The notes below the pieces were generated by a model that did not search any database, was not told the origin of the DNA, and worked only from the letters and a program-made list of their open reading frames with translations. The position numbers and the translations under genes are program-made. Positions 1-7,752 of a stretch of 64,000 nucleotides of DNA are shown one piece after another. Every line of letters starts with the position of its first letter. Position 1 is the stretch's first letter. The DNA comes from Uliginosibacterium sp. 31-16 (GTDB taxonomy: Bacteria; Pseudomonadota; Gammaproteobacteria; Burkholderiales; Rhodocyclaceae). The stretch lies in contig NZ_JAVALZ010000002.1 in assembly GCF_030730865.1 (NCBI RefSeq), forward strand, positions 841,733 to 905,732, written 5' to 3'.

Positions 1-1
1 G

Positions 2-1006
2 CTGTTCAACCTGCTGACGCTTGCGATGCCTGCCAGCGCACAGGAGAACCGCGGAGCAAATCGGCCCCTGCGCATCCTGCACATCATGAGTTTCAACTCC
101 CCCTATCGCTGGACGGACGGTCAGTTCGACGGTTTCAAGGCGGGGCTGGGGACGGATGTGAAGGCGGATTATCAGGTTTTCCAGCTCGACACCAAGCGCC
201 AGAGTTCGAAGGAAGAACAGGAGCGCAATGCCCGCAAGGCACGCCAGCTGATCGCGGACTGGAAGCCGGATCTGGTCTACACCTCGGACGATGATGCGAT
301 CTCGCTGGTGACGAAACACTATGTGAACAGCCCGATTCCCTTTGTGTTCAGCGGCGTCAACCGCACGGCAGAAGAGCTCGGCATCCAGGGTGCATCGAAC
401 ATCACCGGGGTACTTGAGCGCGAACACATCCTCGAAACCATCCACCTGATGCAGGCACTCAAGCCTGGCGTGAAGCGCATCCAGGTTTTCTCGGACAATG
501 CCGCCTACTGGCCGCAGGTGATCGGGCGGATTCGCAGCATCGTGCGCGACCGGCCGGACTTTGAACTGGTCGGCGTGGATCAGCCCCTGGCTTATGCCGA
601 CTTCCAGCGTCTGGCGCTGGAAAACCCGAACAAGGCAGATGCCTACCTCATTCTTGGCAACTTCAATTTCAAGGACGCCAAAGGGGCTGATGTCCCCTAT
701 CCGCAGCTGCAGCGCTGGCTGACCGAGAACAGCAAGGTGCCGGACATGTCGTTCTGGGATGACCGGATGCTGCATGGCACGCTGACTGGTGTTACCGTAT
801 CAGCCTTCGAACAGGGTCTTGGCGCAGGCAAACTGGCGCGGGCAATTCTGGTCAGGCATCAGAAACCGGCCACCCTGCCCATCGTCGCCACGACCAAGGG
901 AGTGCCGGTCATCAATCTGGAGCGCGCCAGGCTGCTGGGCATCACCCCGCGCTCAACCCAGTTGCTGTCGGCCCAGATCGTGACGACCTACGAGTGGAAC
1001 AAATAA
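2..1006 (+). CDS. Periplasmic substrate-binding protein, ABC_sub_bind type (5' end outside window)
   Basis: The reading frame is open from base 2. The first visible residues form the end of a signal peptide (a hydrophobic stretch, then PASAQ), so the true start lies upstream and the ATG at 26 is inside the signal peptide. The mature part opens with a strand typical of type 1 periplasmic-binding folds (LRILHIMSF) and keeps the two-lobe pattern to the end, as in the ABC transporter substrate-binding family PF04392. No permease or ATPase gene is visible beside it. The stop is four bases before a membrane histidine kinase gene, which suggests that this protein senses a ligand for the kinase rather than feeding a transporter. 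The ligand cannot be read from sequence. Confidence 0.72.
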   Translation: MFNLLTLAMPASAQENRGANRPLRILHIMSFNSPYRWTDGQFDGFKAGLGTDVKADYQVFQLDTKRQSSKEEQERNARKARQLIADWKPDLVYTSDDDAISLVTKHYVNSPIPFVFSGVNRTAEELGIQGASNITGVLEREHILETIHLMQALKPGVKRIQVFSDNAAYWPQVIGRIRSIVRDRPDFELVGVDQPLAYADFQRLALENPNKADAYLILGNFNFKDAKGADVPYPQLQRWLTENSKVPDMSFWDDRMLHGTLTGVTVSAFEQGLGAGKLARAILVRHQKPATLPIVATTKGVPVINLERARLLGITPRSTQLLSAQIVTTYEWNK

Positions 1007-1010
1007 CGCA

Positions 1011-2501
1011 ATGCTGAAGTCGGGGCTGCGCAGCAAGATCATTTTCAGTGCCGCCGTGGTGATTGTCGTCACCACTGGCATGATTGCGTTGGCAGCCACC
1101 CTGTTTTTCGTTTCGCAACAGGTCAATACCCTGCAGTCACGCTCCAGCGCCGTGGCACGCGGCCTGACGGTTCAGCTCGAACGCATCACCAATCTGGGTA
1201 TCGCGATCGAGGATATTGTCGGCTTCGACGAACAGTGCTCGGAGTCCGTGCGCAGCTACCCCGGCATGAGCTACACCCAGGTGGTCAGGACGGATGGCAC
1301 GATCCTCTTCGACAGCCGCCCTCAGCACGCCGGGCACAAGCTTGAGTCGCCGATCCTGATGAAAGCCATGCAGCAAGGCGAGACTGCACCGGCCCGCCCC
1401 ATCGACGGCGAATATGTGGTGCTGGAACCTGTTCTGAATGCCAGCAGCAGCCGGGTGGCCAGCGTGATCGTGGCCTTCCCGCGCAGCCTGGTTGATGACG
1501 CCGTGGTGCACATGCTGCTGCTGGGTGGCGGAGTGGGCGCCTGCGTCGGCGCCCTGGGCTTGCTGGTGCTGTTTGCCTTCCTGCGCCATCAGGTCATCAA
1601 ACCGATTTCCGCCCTGGTACGCACGGTCACCCATGTCAGGGATCACCCCGGCGATTATTCAGTACGCGTCCCGCCTCAGCAGGATGACGAAATCGGTCTG
1701 CTGGTCGACGGTTTCAATCAGTTGCTGGGCAAAATGGAAGAGCGCGAGCGCGAGCTGATCGAAGCACGCGACACGTCAGACAAAGCCAACCGCATGAAGT
1801 CGGACTTCCTCGCGGCGATGAGCCACGACCTGCGCACGCCCATGCACGCCATCCTTTCCATGAACGAGTTGCTGCGCGGCACGTCGCTGACGGAGAAGCA
1901 GCAACGCTACTCGCTCAACGTGCACAAGGCCGGACAGTGGCTGCTGGGTATCATCAATGACATCCTGGCCTTCGCCAAGATCGAATCCGGCAAGCTGGAT
2001 CTGCTCAACGCCGAATTCGATCTGCGCCAGCTGGTTGAAGACATCATCACCTTGCAGGAAGACTTTGCCCACAGCAAGAAGCTGTCCCTGACCTGGCAGG
2101 TCGCCGAGGAGATTCCGGAACGCCTGATCGGTGACGGTCCGCGGCTGATGCAGATGCTGACCAACCTGATCAGCAACGCGATCAAATTTACCGAACAGGG
2201 CAGCGTGCATCTGGATGTGATGCCGGCCCACCAGCACATCACCTTCTCGGTCACCGATACCGGTATCGGCATTGACCCGGCCAAGCTCTCGCTGCTGTTT
2301 GAACCCTTCGTGCAGGTAGCCAGTGCCGATGCCCAGCGCCGCAGCGGCACGGGCCTGGGCCTGTCCATCGTCAAGCAGCTGGCCGAAGCCATGGGCGGCG
2401 AAGTCGGCGTGGACAGCTCGCTGCAGCACGGCGCCACTTTCTGGTTCACCGCGCGCCTACGCCCTGTCGAGCAGAACAGTCCCGCGACAGAAGCCGCCTG
2501 A
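1011..2501 (+). CDS. Membrane sensor histidine kinase with HAMP domain
   Basis: A 496-residue kinase. Transmembrane helix 1 is at about 9-31, followed by a periplasmic sensor region (about 32-165), transmembrane helix 2 (about 168-190) and HAMP (about 190-243). The HisKA box MSHDLRTP places the phospho-accepting histidine at 272. The ATPase domain has an N box (ISNAIKFT, near 388), G1 (DTGIGID, near 416) and G2 (GTGLGL, near 445). There is no attached receiver domain and no response regulator gene nearby, so it probably phosphorylates a partner encoded elsewhere. The start is four bases after the binding-protein gene, implying co-transcription. Its stop codon lies inside a dispersed palindromic repeat. 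Family assignment is secure; the stimulus is inferred only from the neighbour. Confidence 0.9.
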   Translation: MLKSGLRSKIIFSAAVVIVVTTGMIALAATLFFVSQQVNTLQSRSSAVARGLTVQLERITNLGIAIEDIVGFDEQCSESVRSYPGMSYTQVVRTDGTILFDSRPQHAGHKLESPILMKAMQQGETAPARPIDGEYVVLEPVLNASSSRVASVIVAFPRSLVDDAVVHMLLLGGGVGACVGALGLLVLFAFLRHQVIKPISALVRTVTHVRDHPGDYSVRVPPQQDDEIGLLVDGFNQLLGKMEERERELIEARDTSDKANRMKSDFLAAMSHDLRTPMHAILSMNELLRGTSLTEKQQRYSLNVHKAGQWLLGIINDILAFAKIESGKLDLLNAEFDLRQLVEDIITLQEDFAHSKKLSLTWQVAEEIPERLIGDGPRLMQMLTNLISNAIKFTEQGSVHLDVMPAHQHITFSVTDTGIGIDPAKLSLLFEPFVQVASADAQRRSGTGLGLSIVKQLAEAMGGEVGVDSSLQHGATFWFTARLRPVEQNSPATEAA

Positions 2502-2610
2502 AGAACCGCATCTGGCGGGCTTCTCCACCCACCCTGCCCGCTCAGAAAGAACCAGCAAGCCCCTTCAGCATGGCATGCCGAAGAAGCCCGCCAGATGCGG
2601 CTCTTCAGCC
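2496..2610. repeat. Dispersed palindromic repeat, inverted pair (locus A)
   Basis: The left arm (2496-2525) and right arm (2578-2610) are near-identical in opposite orientation, built around CCGCATCTGGCGGGCTTCT. They belong to a family seen at seven other places in the window, with rough consensus GCCTGAAGAGCCGCT followed by CTGGCGGGCTTCTTCAGGC. The pair fills the space between two convergent genes and contains the stop codon of the kinase gene. It could fold into a long hairpin in transcripts from either side, so a role in 3' end formation is plausible. REP/BIME-like is the nearest known category. Confidence 0.75.
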
Positions 2611-2614
2611 TGAT

Positions 2615-2779
2615 CTATTTGCGCTTGCCCACCAGACCGAGAATCCCCACCAGAATCAGGATCAGCGGCCACCAAGTATGCACCAGACCGCCGATCTGGC
2701 TGAAGCGCACCACACCCAGGTTGTTGAGCAAAAAAGCCACCCCCACCAGCAACAACACGATTGATCCGACGCGCGACAT
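2615..2779 (-). CDS. Small membrane protein with two transmembrane segments (54 aa)
   Basis: Two hydrophobic helices (about 4-23 and 37-51) are separated by a short loop and followed by a basic GKRK tail. The pattern LLLVGVAFLLNNLG...WWPLILILVG resembles the LiaF/DUF5668-type transmembrane module found in small envelope proteins. The start at 2779 is chosen over an upstream in-frame codon because AGAGGAA sits just before it. It is convergent with the kinase gene and ends at the edge of the palindromic repeat. The function is unknown; the protein has no soluble domain. Confidence 0.72.
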   Translation of the reverse strand: MSRVGSIVLLLVGVAFLLNNLGVVRFSQIGGLVHTWWPLILILVGILGLVGKRK

Positions 2780-2933
2780 TCCGGTTCCTCTGTACAAAAT
2801 TGAAGGGCTGTACTGTGCCAGCCACCGACTCAGCGAACAAGTTCTGCCCGCTCCTTGAAACGTAATGCCCTCGTGAAGGCGGCTGGGCACAAGGCTTGCT
2901 AAACAGCCTTGTCACCATTCACGAGGGTTCCCC

Positions 2934-3236
2934 ATGGACGCCGTTGTTCTGCAGCTCATCGCCCGCATCAAGATCCGCCTGCGCCAGGAAAAAGGAGTCG
3001 TGCTGAACACCCAACGCTTCTTCTCCGATCCGGTCTATGCCTGCCAGGTGCTCGATGTGGCGGAGGATTGCGAAGATCTTGATCTCGTCAGCAACTCGCT
3101 GGATATCCGCAACCGTCTGGGCTGGATCAAATCCGGCAACATCGAAAATCCGCAAGCGTTTGTGACCCAGAAAAGCGCACAGACGGTTGAATCCGGCACC
3201 CAAACGGAGCGTTACCGCTTCGGCGCCCGCTCCTGA
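2934..3236 (+). CDS. Small conserved-looking hypothetical protein (100 aa)
   Basis: I do not recognise this family. It is a soluble, fairly charged 100-residue protein with no signal peptide or membrane helix. A GAGGG ribosome-binding site precedes the ATG, and a strong terminator follows 37 bases after the stop, so it looks like a complete one-gene unit. The central segment (VYACQVLDVAEDCEDLDLV) and codon usage look like real coding sequence. It runs towards the HD-GYP gene, convergently. Confidence 0.6.
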   Translation: MDAVVLQLIARIKIRLRQEKGVVLNTQRFFSDPVYACQVLDVAEDCEDLDLVSNSLDIRNRLGWIKSGNIENPQAFVTQKSAQTVESGTQTERYRFGARS

Positions 3237-3272
3237 ATTCCCGTTTTACTGCTGTCTCCTCACGTCAGATTT

Positions 3273-3305
3273 GCTTCCCCCGCTCACGCAGGGGAAGCAT
3301 TTTTT
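3273..3305 (+). terminator. Rho-independent terminator
   Basis: An 8-bp perfect stem (GCTTCCCC pairing with GGGGAAGC, 3273-3280 and 3291-3298) with a 10-base loop is followed by ATTTTTTC. It terminates the 100-residue gene on the plus strand. Confidence 0.85.
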
Positions 3306-3314
3306 CGTGTGGTT

Positions 3315-4166
3315 TCAAGCAGCGGGCAAATGACCCAGTGCATCAAGGATCAGGCGCGAGATGAGTTCGGCATCCGGCTCGGGCACCGCCACAGATGGCC
3401 GCCCTTTCGAGCCGGTCGCAACGATGCGCAATGCGCCAGCCTGACGTTCCACCATGAATTCATTGGCGCACGAGCGGCAGTACACCTTGTCACCCTGTAC
3501 ATGAGTGCGAAACACCGTGACACAGGGGCCGCAGCCCGGACACTCCTGCACCGGCACCCCCAGATCGGAATGCCCGAGGATGTGGCTCAGGGAACCGGAA
3601 CGCGCCAACCGCACCAGACGTTCGGCGAAGTCCTGATCGAACTGCTGTCCGTAGCCGGCCTCGATGATTTCCAGCGCCTTTTCCAGCGGCATGGCACGGC
3701 GCCATGGGCGGGCACTGGTCATCGCGTCAAAGGCGTCGCACACCGAAACGATGCGCGCGGCCAGCGGAATGTCCAGACCAGCCAGGCCGTCCGGATAGCC
3801 CGAACCATCGAAATGCTCATGGTGATGACGGATCACCCCGGCCAGCATGTCTGCCAACGGATGCCCGGCCAGCAGGCGTGCGCCAACCGCCGCATGTTCC
3901 TTGACGATTTCATACTCGGATTCGATCAGGCGCTCGGGCCGGGTCAGTACGGCATCCGAGATGCCGATCTTGCCCAGATCATGCAGGAAGCCGGCGATCG
4001 ACACCTGCGCAATCACCGCCTCGCTCTGCACGCTGTTCTCGGCGATCAGGCGGCTGTAACGCGATACGCGCCAGGCATGCCCGACGGTGAACGGGTCCCG
4101 TGCCTCGATCATTGCCGCCATCGTGAACAACCCGATCAGTTCCTGCTCCATCTGCGCACGCATCAT
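3315..4166 (-). CDS. HD-GYP domain protein with C-terminal zinc-ribbon-like segment
   Basis: An HD-GYP phosphodiesterase-type protein of 283 residues; the family usually hydrolyses cyclic di-GMP. The HD pair is in GFLHDLGKIG (H62, D63) and the signature HHEHFDGSGYP is complete at 115-125, so catalysis looks possible. No receiver, PAS or membrane segment precedes the domain. After the catalytic domain comes a cysteine cluster (C209, C212, C215, C230, C233) resembling a zinc ribbon, an unusual accessory for this family. It is transcribed away from etfBA and convergent with the small gene at 2934. Substrate preference is not shown by sequence. Confidence 0.9.
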   Translation of the reverse strand: MMRAQMEQELIGLFTMAAMIEARDPFTVGHAWRVSRYSRLIAENSVQSEAVIAQVSIAGFLHDLGKIGISDAVLTRPERLIESEYEIVKEHAAVGARLLAGHPLADMLAGVIRHHHEHFDGSGYPDGLAGLDIPLAARIVSVCDAFDAMTSARPWRRAMPLEKALEIIEAGYGQQFDQDFAERLVRLARSGSLSHILGHSDLGVPVQECPGCGPCVTVFRTHVQGDKVYCRSCANEFMVERQAGALRIVATGSKGRPSVAVPEPDAELISRLILDALGHLPAA

Positions 4167-4238
4167 AGGCTCCCGAATATTTGCGTTCTGATCATACCTG
4201 CACGGCTGATCTGAGAAATGAAGAATTGATGCATGGTA

Positions 4239-4541
4239 TCAAGCAAGCTCTGCGCCGAAGCGCTGGCAAAGAGCTGCAAGGCTTTCCGCCCCGCTCGGGT
4301 CATGCAGCGCCCGCACGTAGGGCAGCATCTGCGGCAGACTGCATGAAGAGCAGGACGCCCAGGGACGCAGATAGGGCCGGCCATCCAGTCCTTGCTCAAG
4401 GCGCAAGGGGCTGCCATCGACGGCGAAGAACAGCCAGTCCTGCGCCGACAGGGCAGCGCCGGAGCACGATTGAAAAACCGCTGCCGGGCTGGCAAATACG
4501 TGCAGGCTCTCATCCGCGACACGGAATCCGAACACGCTCAT
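4239..4541 (-). CDS. Hypothetical protein translationally coupled to etfA (100 aa)
   Basis: This frame starts at an ATG that overlaps the etfA stop codon (ATGA, 4538-4541), the classic arrangement for translational coupling. The protein starts [19 protein letters not shown] and shows alternating hydrophobic strands without a signal peptide or membrane helix. It has a CSSC pair near the middle. I do not recognise a named domain. An overlapping 119-residue frame on the same strand (4163-4522) was not preferred because it lacks the coupling. The position suggests a role connected to ETF, for example assembly or partner binding, but that is inference only. Confidence 0.65.
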   Translation of the reverse strand: MSVFGFRVADESLHVFASPAAVFQSCSGAALSAQDWLFFAVDGSPLRLEQGLDGRPYLRPWASCSSCSLPQMLPYVRALHDPSGAESLAALCQRFGAELA

Positions 4542-5476
4542 CGGCGCAGGGCATCCGTCAGCTGCGGCAGGATTTCATGCAGATCCCCCACCAGCCCCAC
4601 ATCGGCCACCTTGAAAATCGGCGCGTCCGGGTCCTTGTTGATCGCCACGATCAGCTTTGCGTCCCGCATGCCGGCCACATGCTGGATCGCGCCGGAGATG
4701 CCAACTGCGATGTAAACGTCGGGGGCCACCGCCTTGCCGGTCTGGCCTACCTGATAGTCGTTCGGGATGTAGTTGGCGTCCACCGCCGCACGTGTGGCGC
4801 CCAGCGCGGCGCCCAGACAATCGGCCAACGGCTCCAGCAGACGATGATAGGCGTCATGACTGCCCAGCCCCCGGCCACCAGCCACCACCACACGCGCAGT
4901 AGCCAGCTCGGGGCGCGCGTTCTGCGGCAGGTCATTGCCGACCCAGCGACTCACCCCCATGTCCGGCCCGGCCGGCGCATCCTCGATCGGCGCCATGCCA
5001 GTCGCCTTGGCCACCGGCGCGAATGCGGCCGGACGCACGGTGACAAGTTTCAGCGGATCACTGCTGCGTACGGTTTCCAGCACATTGCCGGCATAGGTCG
5101 GACGCACGAAGGTTTCGGCATCCACGATGTCAATGATTTCAGAGATCTGTGCCACGTCGAGCATGGCCGCCACGCGCGGGCCGAGATTCTTGCCGAAGGC
5201 ACTCGCCGGCAGGAATACGTGGGTATAGGCCGCCGCCATCTGTGCCACCACCATGGCCAGGTTTTCCGCCAGAAAGTGCTCGTAATGCTGGGCATCAACC
5301 TTGCGCACACGCGCCACGCCATCCAGGCCTGCCGCCGCTTCGGCGACGGCTTCGCAGCGATGGCCGATCACCAGCACATCGGCCCGAGACGTCAGGCGCA
5401 GTGCGGCAGTCAGCACAGGCAGGGTCTGTGCCTTGAGGTGTGTATTGTCATGTTCGGCAATTACCAGCACTTTCAT
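4538..5476 (-). CDS. etfA: Electron transfer flavoprotein alpha subunit
   Basis: A 312-residue ETF alpha subunit. With EtfB it carries electrons from acyl-CoA and related dehydrogenases to ETF:quinone oxidoreductase. The N-terminal [10 protein letters not shown] is typical. The C-terminal FAD domain is clear, with VAGGRGLG, the [19 protein letters not shown] region and [11 protein letters not shown] chose the ATG at 5476 rather than an upstream codon because AGGAGG precedes it and it overlaps the etfB stop (ATGA). The order is etfB-etfA-100-residue gene, all with overlaps, so this is one operon. It is divergent from a TetR regulator that may control it. Confidence 0.96.
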   Translation of the reverse strand: MKVLVIAEHDNTHLKAQTLPVLTAALRLTSRADVLVIGHRCEAVAEAAAGLDGVARVRKVDAQHYEHFLAENLAMVVAQMAAAYTHVFLPASAFGKNLGPRVAAMLDVAQISEIIDIVDAETFVRPTYAGNVLETVRSSDPLKLVTVRPAAFAPVAKATGMAPIEDAPAGPDMGVSRWVGNDLPQNARPELATARVVVAGGRGLGSHDAYHRLLEPLADCLGAALGATRAAVDANYIPNDYQVGQTGKAVAPDVYIAVGISGAIQHVAGMRDAKLIVAINKDPDAPIFKVADVGLVGDLHEILPQLTDALRR

Positions 5477-6237
5477 GTCGCACCTCCTGGAGCTTCGGCC
5501 AGCTTCGTCCGCACACACTGCGCCAATGCCTCAACCGAACTCACCCGCTGCCCTGCGGCACGTGGCGCCGGAGCCGCCACCTGCAAGATGCTCAGACGCG
5601 ACGTCAGATCCACCCCCAATTCTTCCGCGGGCAACACCTCGATCACCGCCCGGCGGGCCTTCATCACATTCGGCAAGCTGGCATAACGTGGCTCGTTCAA
5701 CCGCAAATCAGTGCTGATCACGGCAGGCAGGCTCAGCTCCAGCGTTTCCAGTCCGCCATCAATCTCGCGCGTCACCGTCGCCGTTTCCGCTCCCATCAAC
5801 AGCTTGGACGCGAACGTGGCCTGCGGCCAGCCAAGCATGGCAGCAAGCATCTGCGCGGTCTGACAGGCATCATCATCAATGGCCTGCTTGCCCATGAGCA
5901 CCAGTTGCGGCGCCTCGCGCAAAGCCAGCCACTTGAGCAGCTTGGCCACACCCAGCGGCTGCAGTTGCACATCCGTTTCAATCAGCACGGCTCGGTCCGC
6001 TCCCATTGCCAGAGCCGTACGCAGGGTTTCCTGACAGGCTCCCAGACCACAGGACACCGCCACCAGCTCCCTGGCAATACCGGCCTCGCGCAGGCGAATG
6101 GCCTCCTCGAGCGCAATTTCATCGAACGGGTTCATCGACATTTTCAGGCCATCAGCATCCACGCCGCGGCCATCCTCACGTATCCGCACGCGCAGCTGGT
6201 AGTCCACCACGCGTTTGACCGGAACCAGAATTTTCAC
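5473..6237 (-). CDS. etfB: Electron transfer flavoprotein beta subunit
   Basis: A 254-residue ETF beta subunit, the AMP-binding partner of EtfA. The protein begins VKILVPVKRVVDYQLRVR, the usual opening of the family, from a GTG codon at 6237 preceded by AGGAGG; the frame extends further upstream, but that part does not look like ETF. The segment VLMGKQAIDDDACQTAQMLA matches the conserved nucleotide-binding region. It is the first gene of the etfB-etfA operon, and its stop overlaps the etfA start. Confidence 0.96.
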   Translation of the reverse strand: MKILVPVKRVVDYQLRVRIREDGRGVDADGLKMSMNPFDEIALEEAIRLREAGIARELVAVSCGLGACQETLRTALAMGADRAVLIETDVQLQPLGVAKLLKWLALREAPQLVLMGKQAIDDDACQTAQMLAAMLGWPQATFASKLLMGAETATVTREIDGGLETLELSLPAVISTDLRLNEPRYASLPNVMKARRAVIEVLPAEELGVDLTSRLSILQVAAPAPRAAGQRVSSVEALAQCVRTKLAEAPGGAT

Positions 6238-6317
6238 GCTTTCATCCTCCTGCACAAGCGTTGAAGTATGCCATTGCAAGCCCTGCGCCAAACCCGCCGA
6301 TTTGCCTGATTGCACCG

Positions 6318-6359
6318 AAACCGGATAATGCAGGCAAATCCTGTCTGCTTTTCCGGTTT
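6318..6359. promoter_or_regulatory. Inverted repeat between etfB and tetR, possible operator
   Basis: AAACCGGA (6318-6325) and TCCGGTTT (6352-6359) form an 8-bp inverted repeat spaced by 26 bases in the divergent region. The right arm ends 6 bases before the TetR start codon, so a protein bound here would block that gene. Placement fits autoregulation, but the wide spacing is not typical of a single TetR dimer site. Confidence 0.3.
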
Positions 6360-6365
6360 GCACAC

Positions 6366-6968
6366 ATGAACACGCCTTCCGCCCAATCCCCGAAAAATGC
6401 CACTGGCCGCCTCGCGCTGGATCGCACGGCCTGGATAGATTTCGCCACACGCGTTCTGGCTGAAGACGGCGTGGACGGCCTGCGCGTAGAGGTGCTGGCG
6501 CGCAAACTGAGCGTGACCAAAGGCAGTTTCTACTGGCATTTCAAGGATAGGCAGGCACTTCTCAATTCGGTAGTAACGGCCTGGCGCGACGCCCGGGTGC
6601 AGGAAGTCGAACTGCAGGTAGCCATCCCCGCCGCCGAAGCCACAGCCCAGATCCGGCGCATTCTTGACCAGTACGCTACCACCCCCAATCAGCAACGCAT
6701 GCGCACCGAACTCGCTCTGCGCGATTGGGCCCGCCGCGACAGCTTCGTGGCCGCTGCCGTGGAGACCGTTGATCAGGCCCGGCTGCAGAATGCGATGCGC
6801 CTGTTCAGCCTCGCCGGCTATCCGGCGGAGGAAGCCCACACCCGGGCCCTGCTGATGTTCACGCATGTATTCGGCCTGTCGATGATGATGTTTGAAGACA
6901 GCATTTCACACGATATCGCCCAGAGCCATTCGGCTATTGCCGATCTGATAGCACGCCGGCCGGAGTAA
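6366..6968 (+). CDS. TetR/AcrR family transcriptional regulator
   Basis: A 200-residue regulator. The N-terminal helix-turn-helix is clear: AWIDFATRVLAEDGVDGLRV, then LARKLSVTKGSFYWHFKDRQ, with the conserved GSFYWHF recognition helix end at about 55-61. The rest is the helical ligand-binding domain. The ATG at 6366 gives a normal N-terminal tail before the DNA-binding domain; an upstream in-frame codon adds an unlikely cysteine/proline-rich extension. It is divergent from etfBA, suggesting that it controls the ETF operon in response to an acyl-CoA-like ligand. That ligand is inferred from context only. Confidence 0.92.
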   Translation: MNTPSAQSPKNATGRLALDRTAWIDFATRVLAEDGVDGLRVEVLARKLSVTKGSFYWHFKDRQALLNSVVTAWRDARVQEVELQVAIPAAEATAQIRRILDQYATTPNQQRMRTELALRDWARRDSFVAAAVETVDQARLQNAMRLFSLAGYPAEEAHTRALLMFTHVFGLSMMMFEDSISHDIAQSHSAIADLIARRPE

Positions 6969-7080
6969 TCCACTTACATCCGCTTACACACGCTTTCAGG
7001 GGAGAAACACCTTCCCGTCATGCCACACCTAGGATGCAGGTACCGAAGTTCAACCTGCAACAAACACCAAGGAGTGCATC

Positions 7081-7665
7081 ATGAAAGCCAATCTCAAGAC
7101 CCTGCTGACAATCGCCGGTCTCAGCCTCGCCACCCTGACTACAGCGACCGCCATTGCTCAAGCCGTGCCAGGCGCTACCGCCAGCCAGCCGCAAGGCCGT
7201 GCGCTGGAACGTTTCCACGCTGCGGATACGAACAAGGACGGCATCCTCTCGAAAGAAGAAGCCGAAAAGGGCATGCCGCGCATGAGCACGCGCTTTGCGG
7301 CCATCGACACCAATCAGGACGGCAAGCTCACGGCCGATGAATTCCAGAGCATGCGTGGCAACGCCCGTGGCATGGGACGCTCACAAGGCGCCGGGCCGCA
7401 AGCCGCATCCAGCGCGCCTCGGCAAGGCATGGGCCCGGGAACCCGCATGGGAGGCCGCTCTTCAGGCATGCAACGTACCGGAATGCGCGGACAAGGTGGT
7501 CTGTGCGTCACGGGGGACGCAGACAAGGATGGTTTCGTCACCCGCGCCGAAGCCGAGAAAATCGGCCGTCCGAACGCGCTGAGCCGCTTTGATGCACTCG
7601 ACACCAACAAGGATGGCAAGCTCTCGGCCGAAGAACGCGCCGCCTGCCCGGCGCAGAAGCGCTGA
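7081..7665 (+). CDS. Secreted EF-hand calcium-binding protein
   Basis: A 194-residue protein with a signal peptide (about 1-27, ending near AIAQA) and four canonical EF-hand loops: DTNKDGILSKEE (49-60), DTNQDGKLTADE (76-87), DADKDGFVTRAE (146-157) and DTNKDGKLSAEE (174-185). A glycine/methionine-rich linker (about 92-140) separates the two pairs. AAGGAG lies just before the ATG. It is likely a periplasmic calcium-binding protein. The next gene, 87 bases on, encodes a membrane polyferredoxin; a hairpin lies between them. No enzymatic domain is visible. Confidence 0.88.
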   Translation: MKANLKTLLTIAGLSLATLTTATAIAQAVPGATASQPQGRALERFHAADTNKDGILSKEEAEKGMPRMSTRFAAIDTNQDGKLTADEFQSMRGNARGMGRSQGAGPQAASSAPRQGMGPGTRMGGRSSGMQRTGMRGQGGLCVTGDADKDGFVTRAEAEKIGRPNALSRFDALDTNKDGKLSAEERAACPAQKR

Positions 7666-7677
7666 TCCTTCAAGGAG

Positions 7678-7701
7678 GACTGCCCGCCAGAACGGGCAGT
7701 C
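7678..7701. other. Intercistronic hairpin
   Basis: GACTGCCCG (7678-7686) and CGGGCAGTC (7693-7701) form a perfect 9-bp stem with a six-base loop between the EF-hand gene and the polyferredoxin gene. No T-run follows, so it is more likely an mRNA-stabilising or partial-termination structure than a full terminator. Confidence 0.45.
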
Positions 7702-7752
7702 TCGCCTCCAACTCCAGCAGGGACCGATCCACATTTTTCGGGGAGTTGAGAC

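Noticed and set aside
4181..5686. A 501-codon open frame on the plus strand over etfA and etfB
   Set aside because: It is antisense to two clear ETF genes, its protein is rich in H, R and Q with no domain, and it has no ribosome-binding site. High GC keeps such frames open.
6601..6866. Minus-strand frames over the TetR gene
   Set aside because: The helix-turn-helix of the plus-strand protein is clear, and the minus frames have no conserved pattern.
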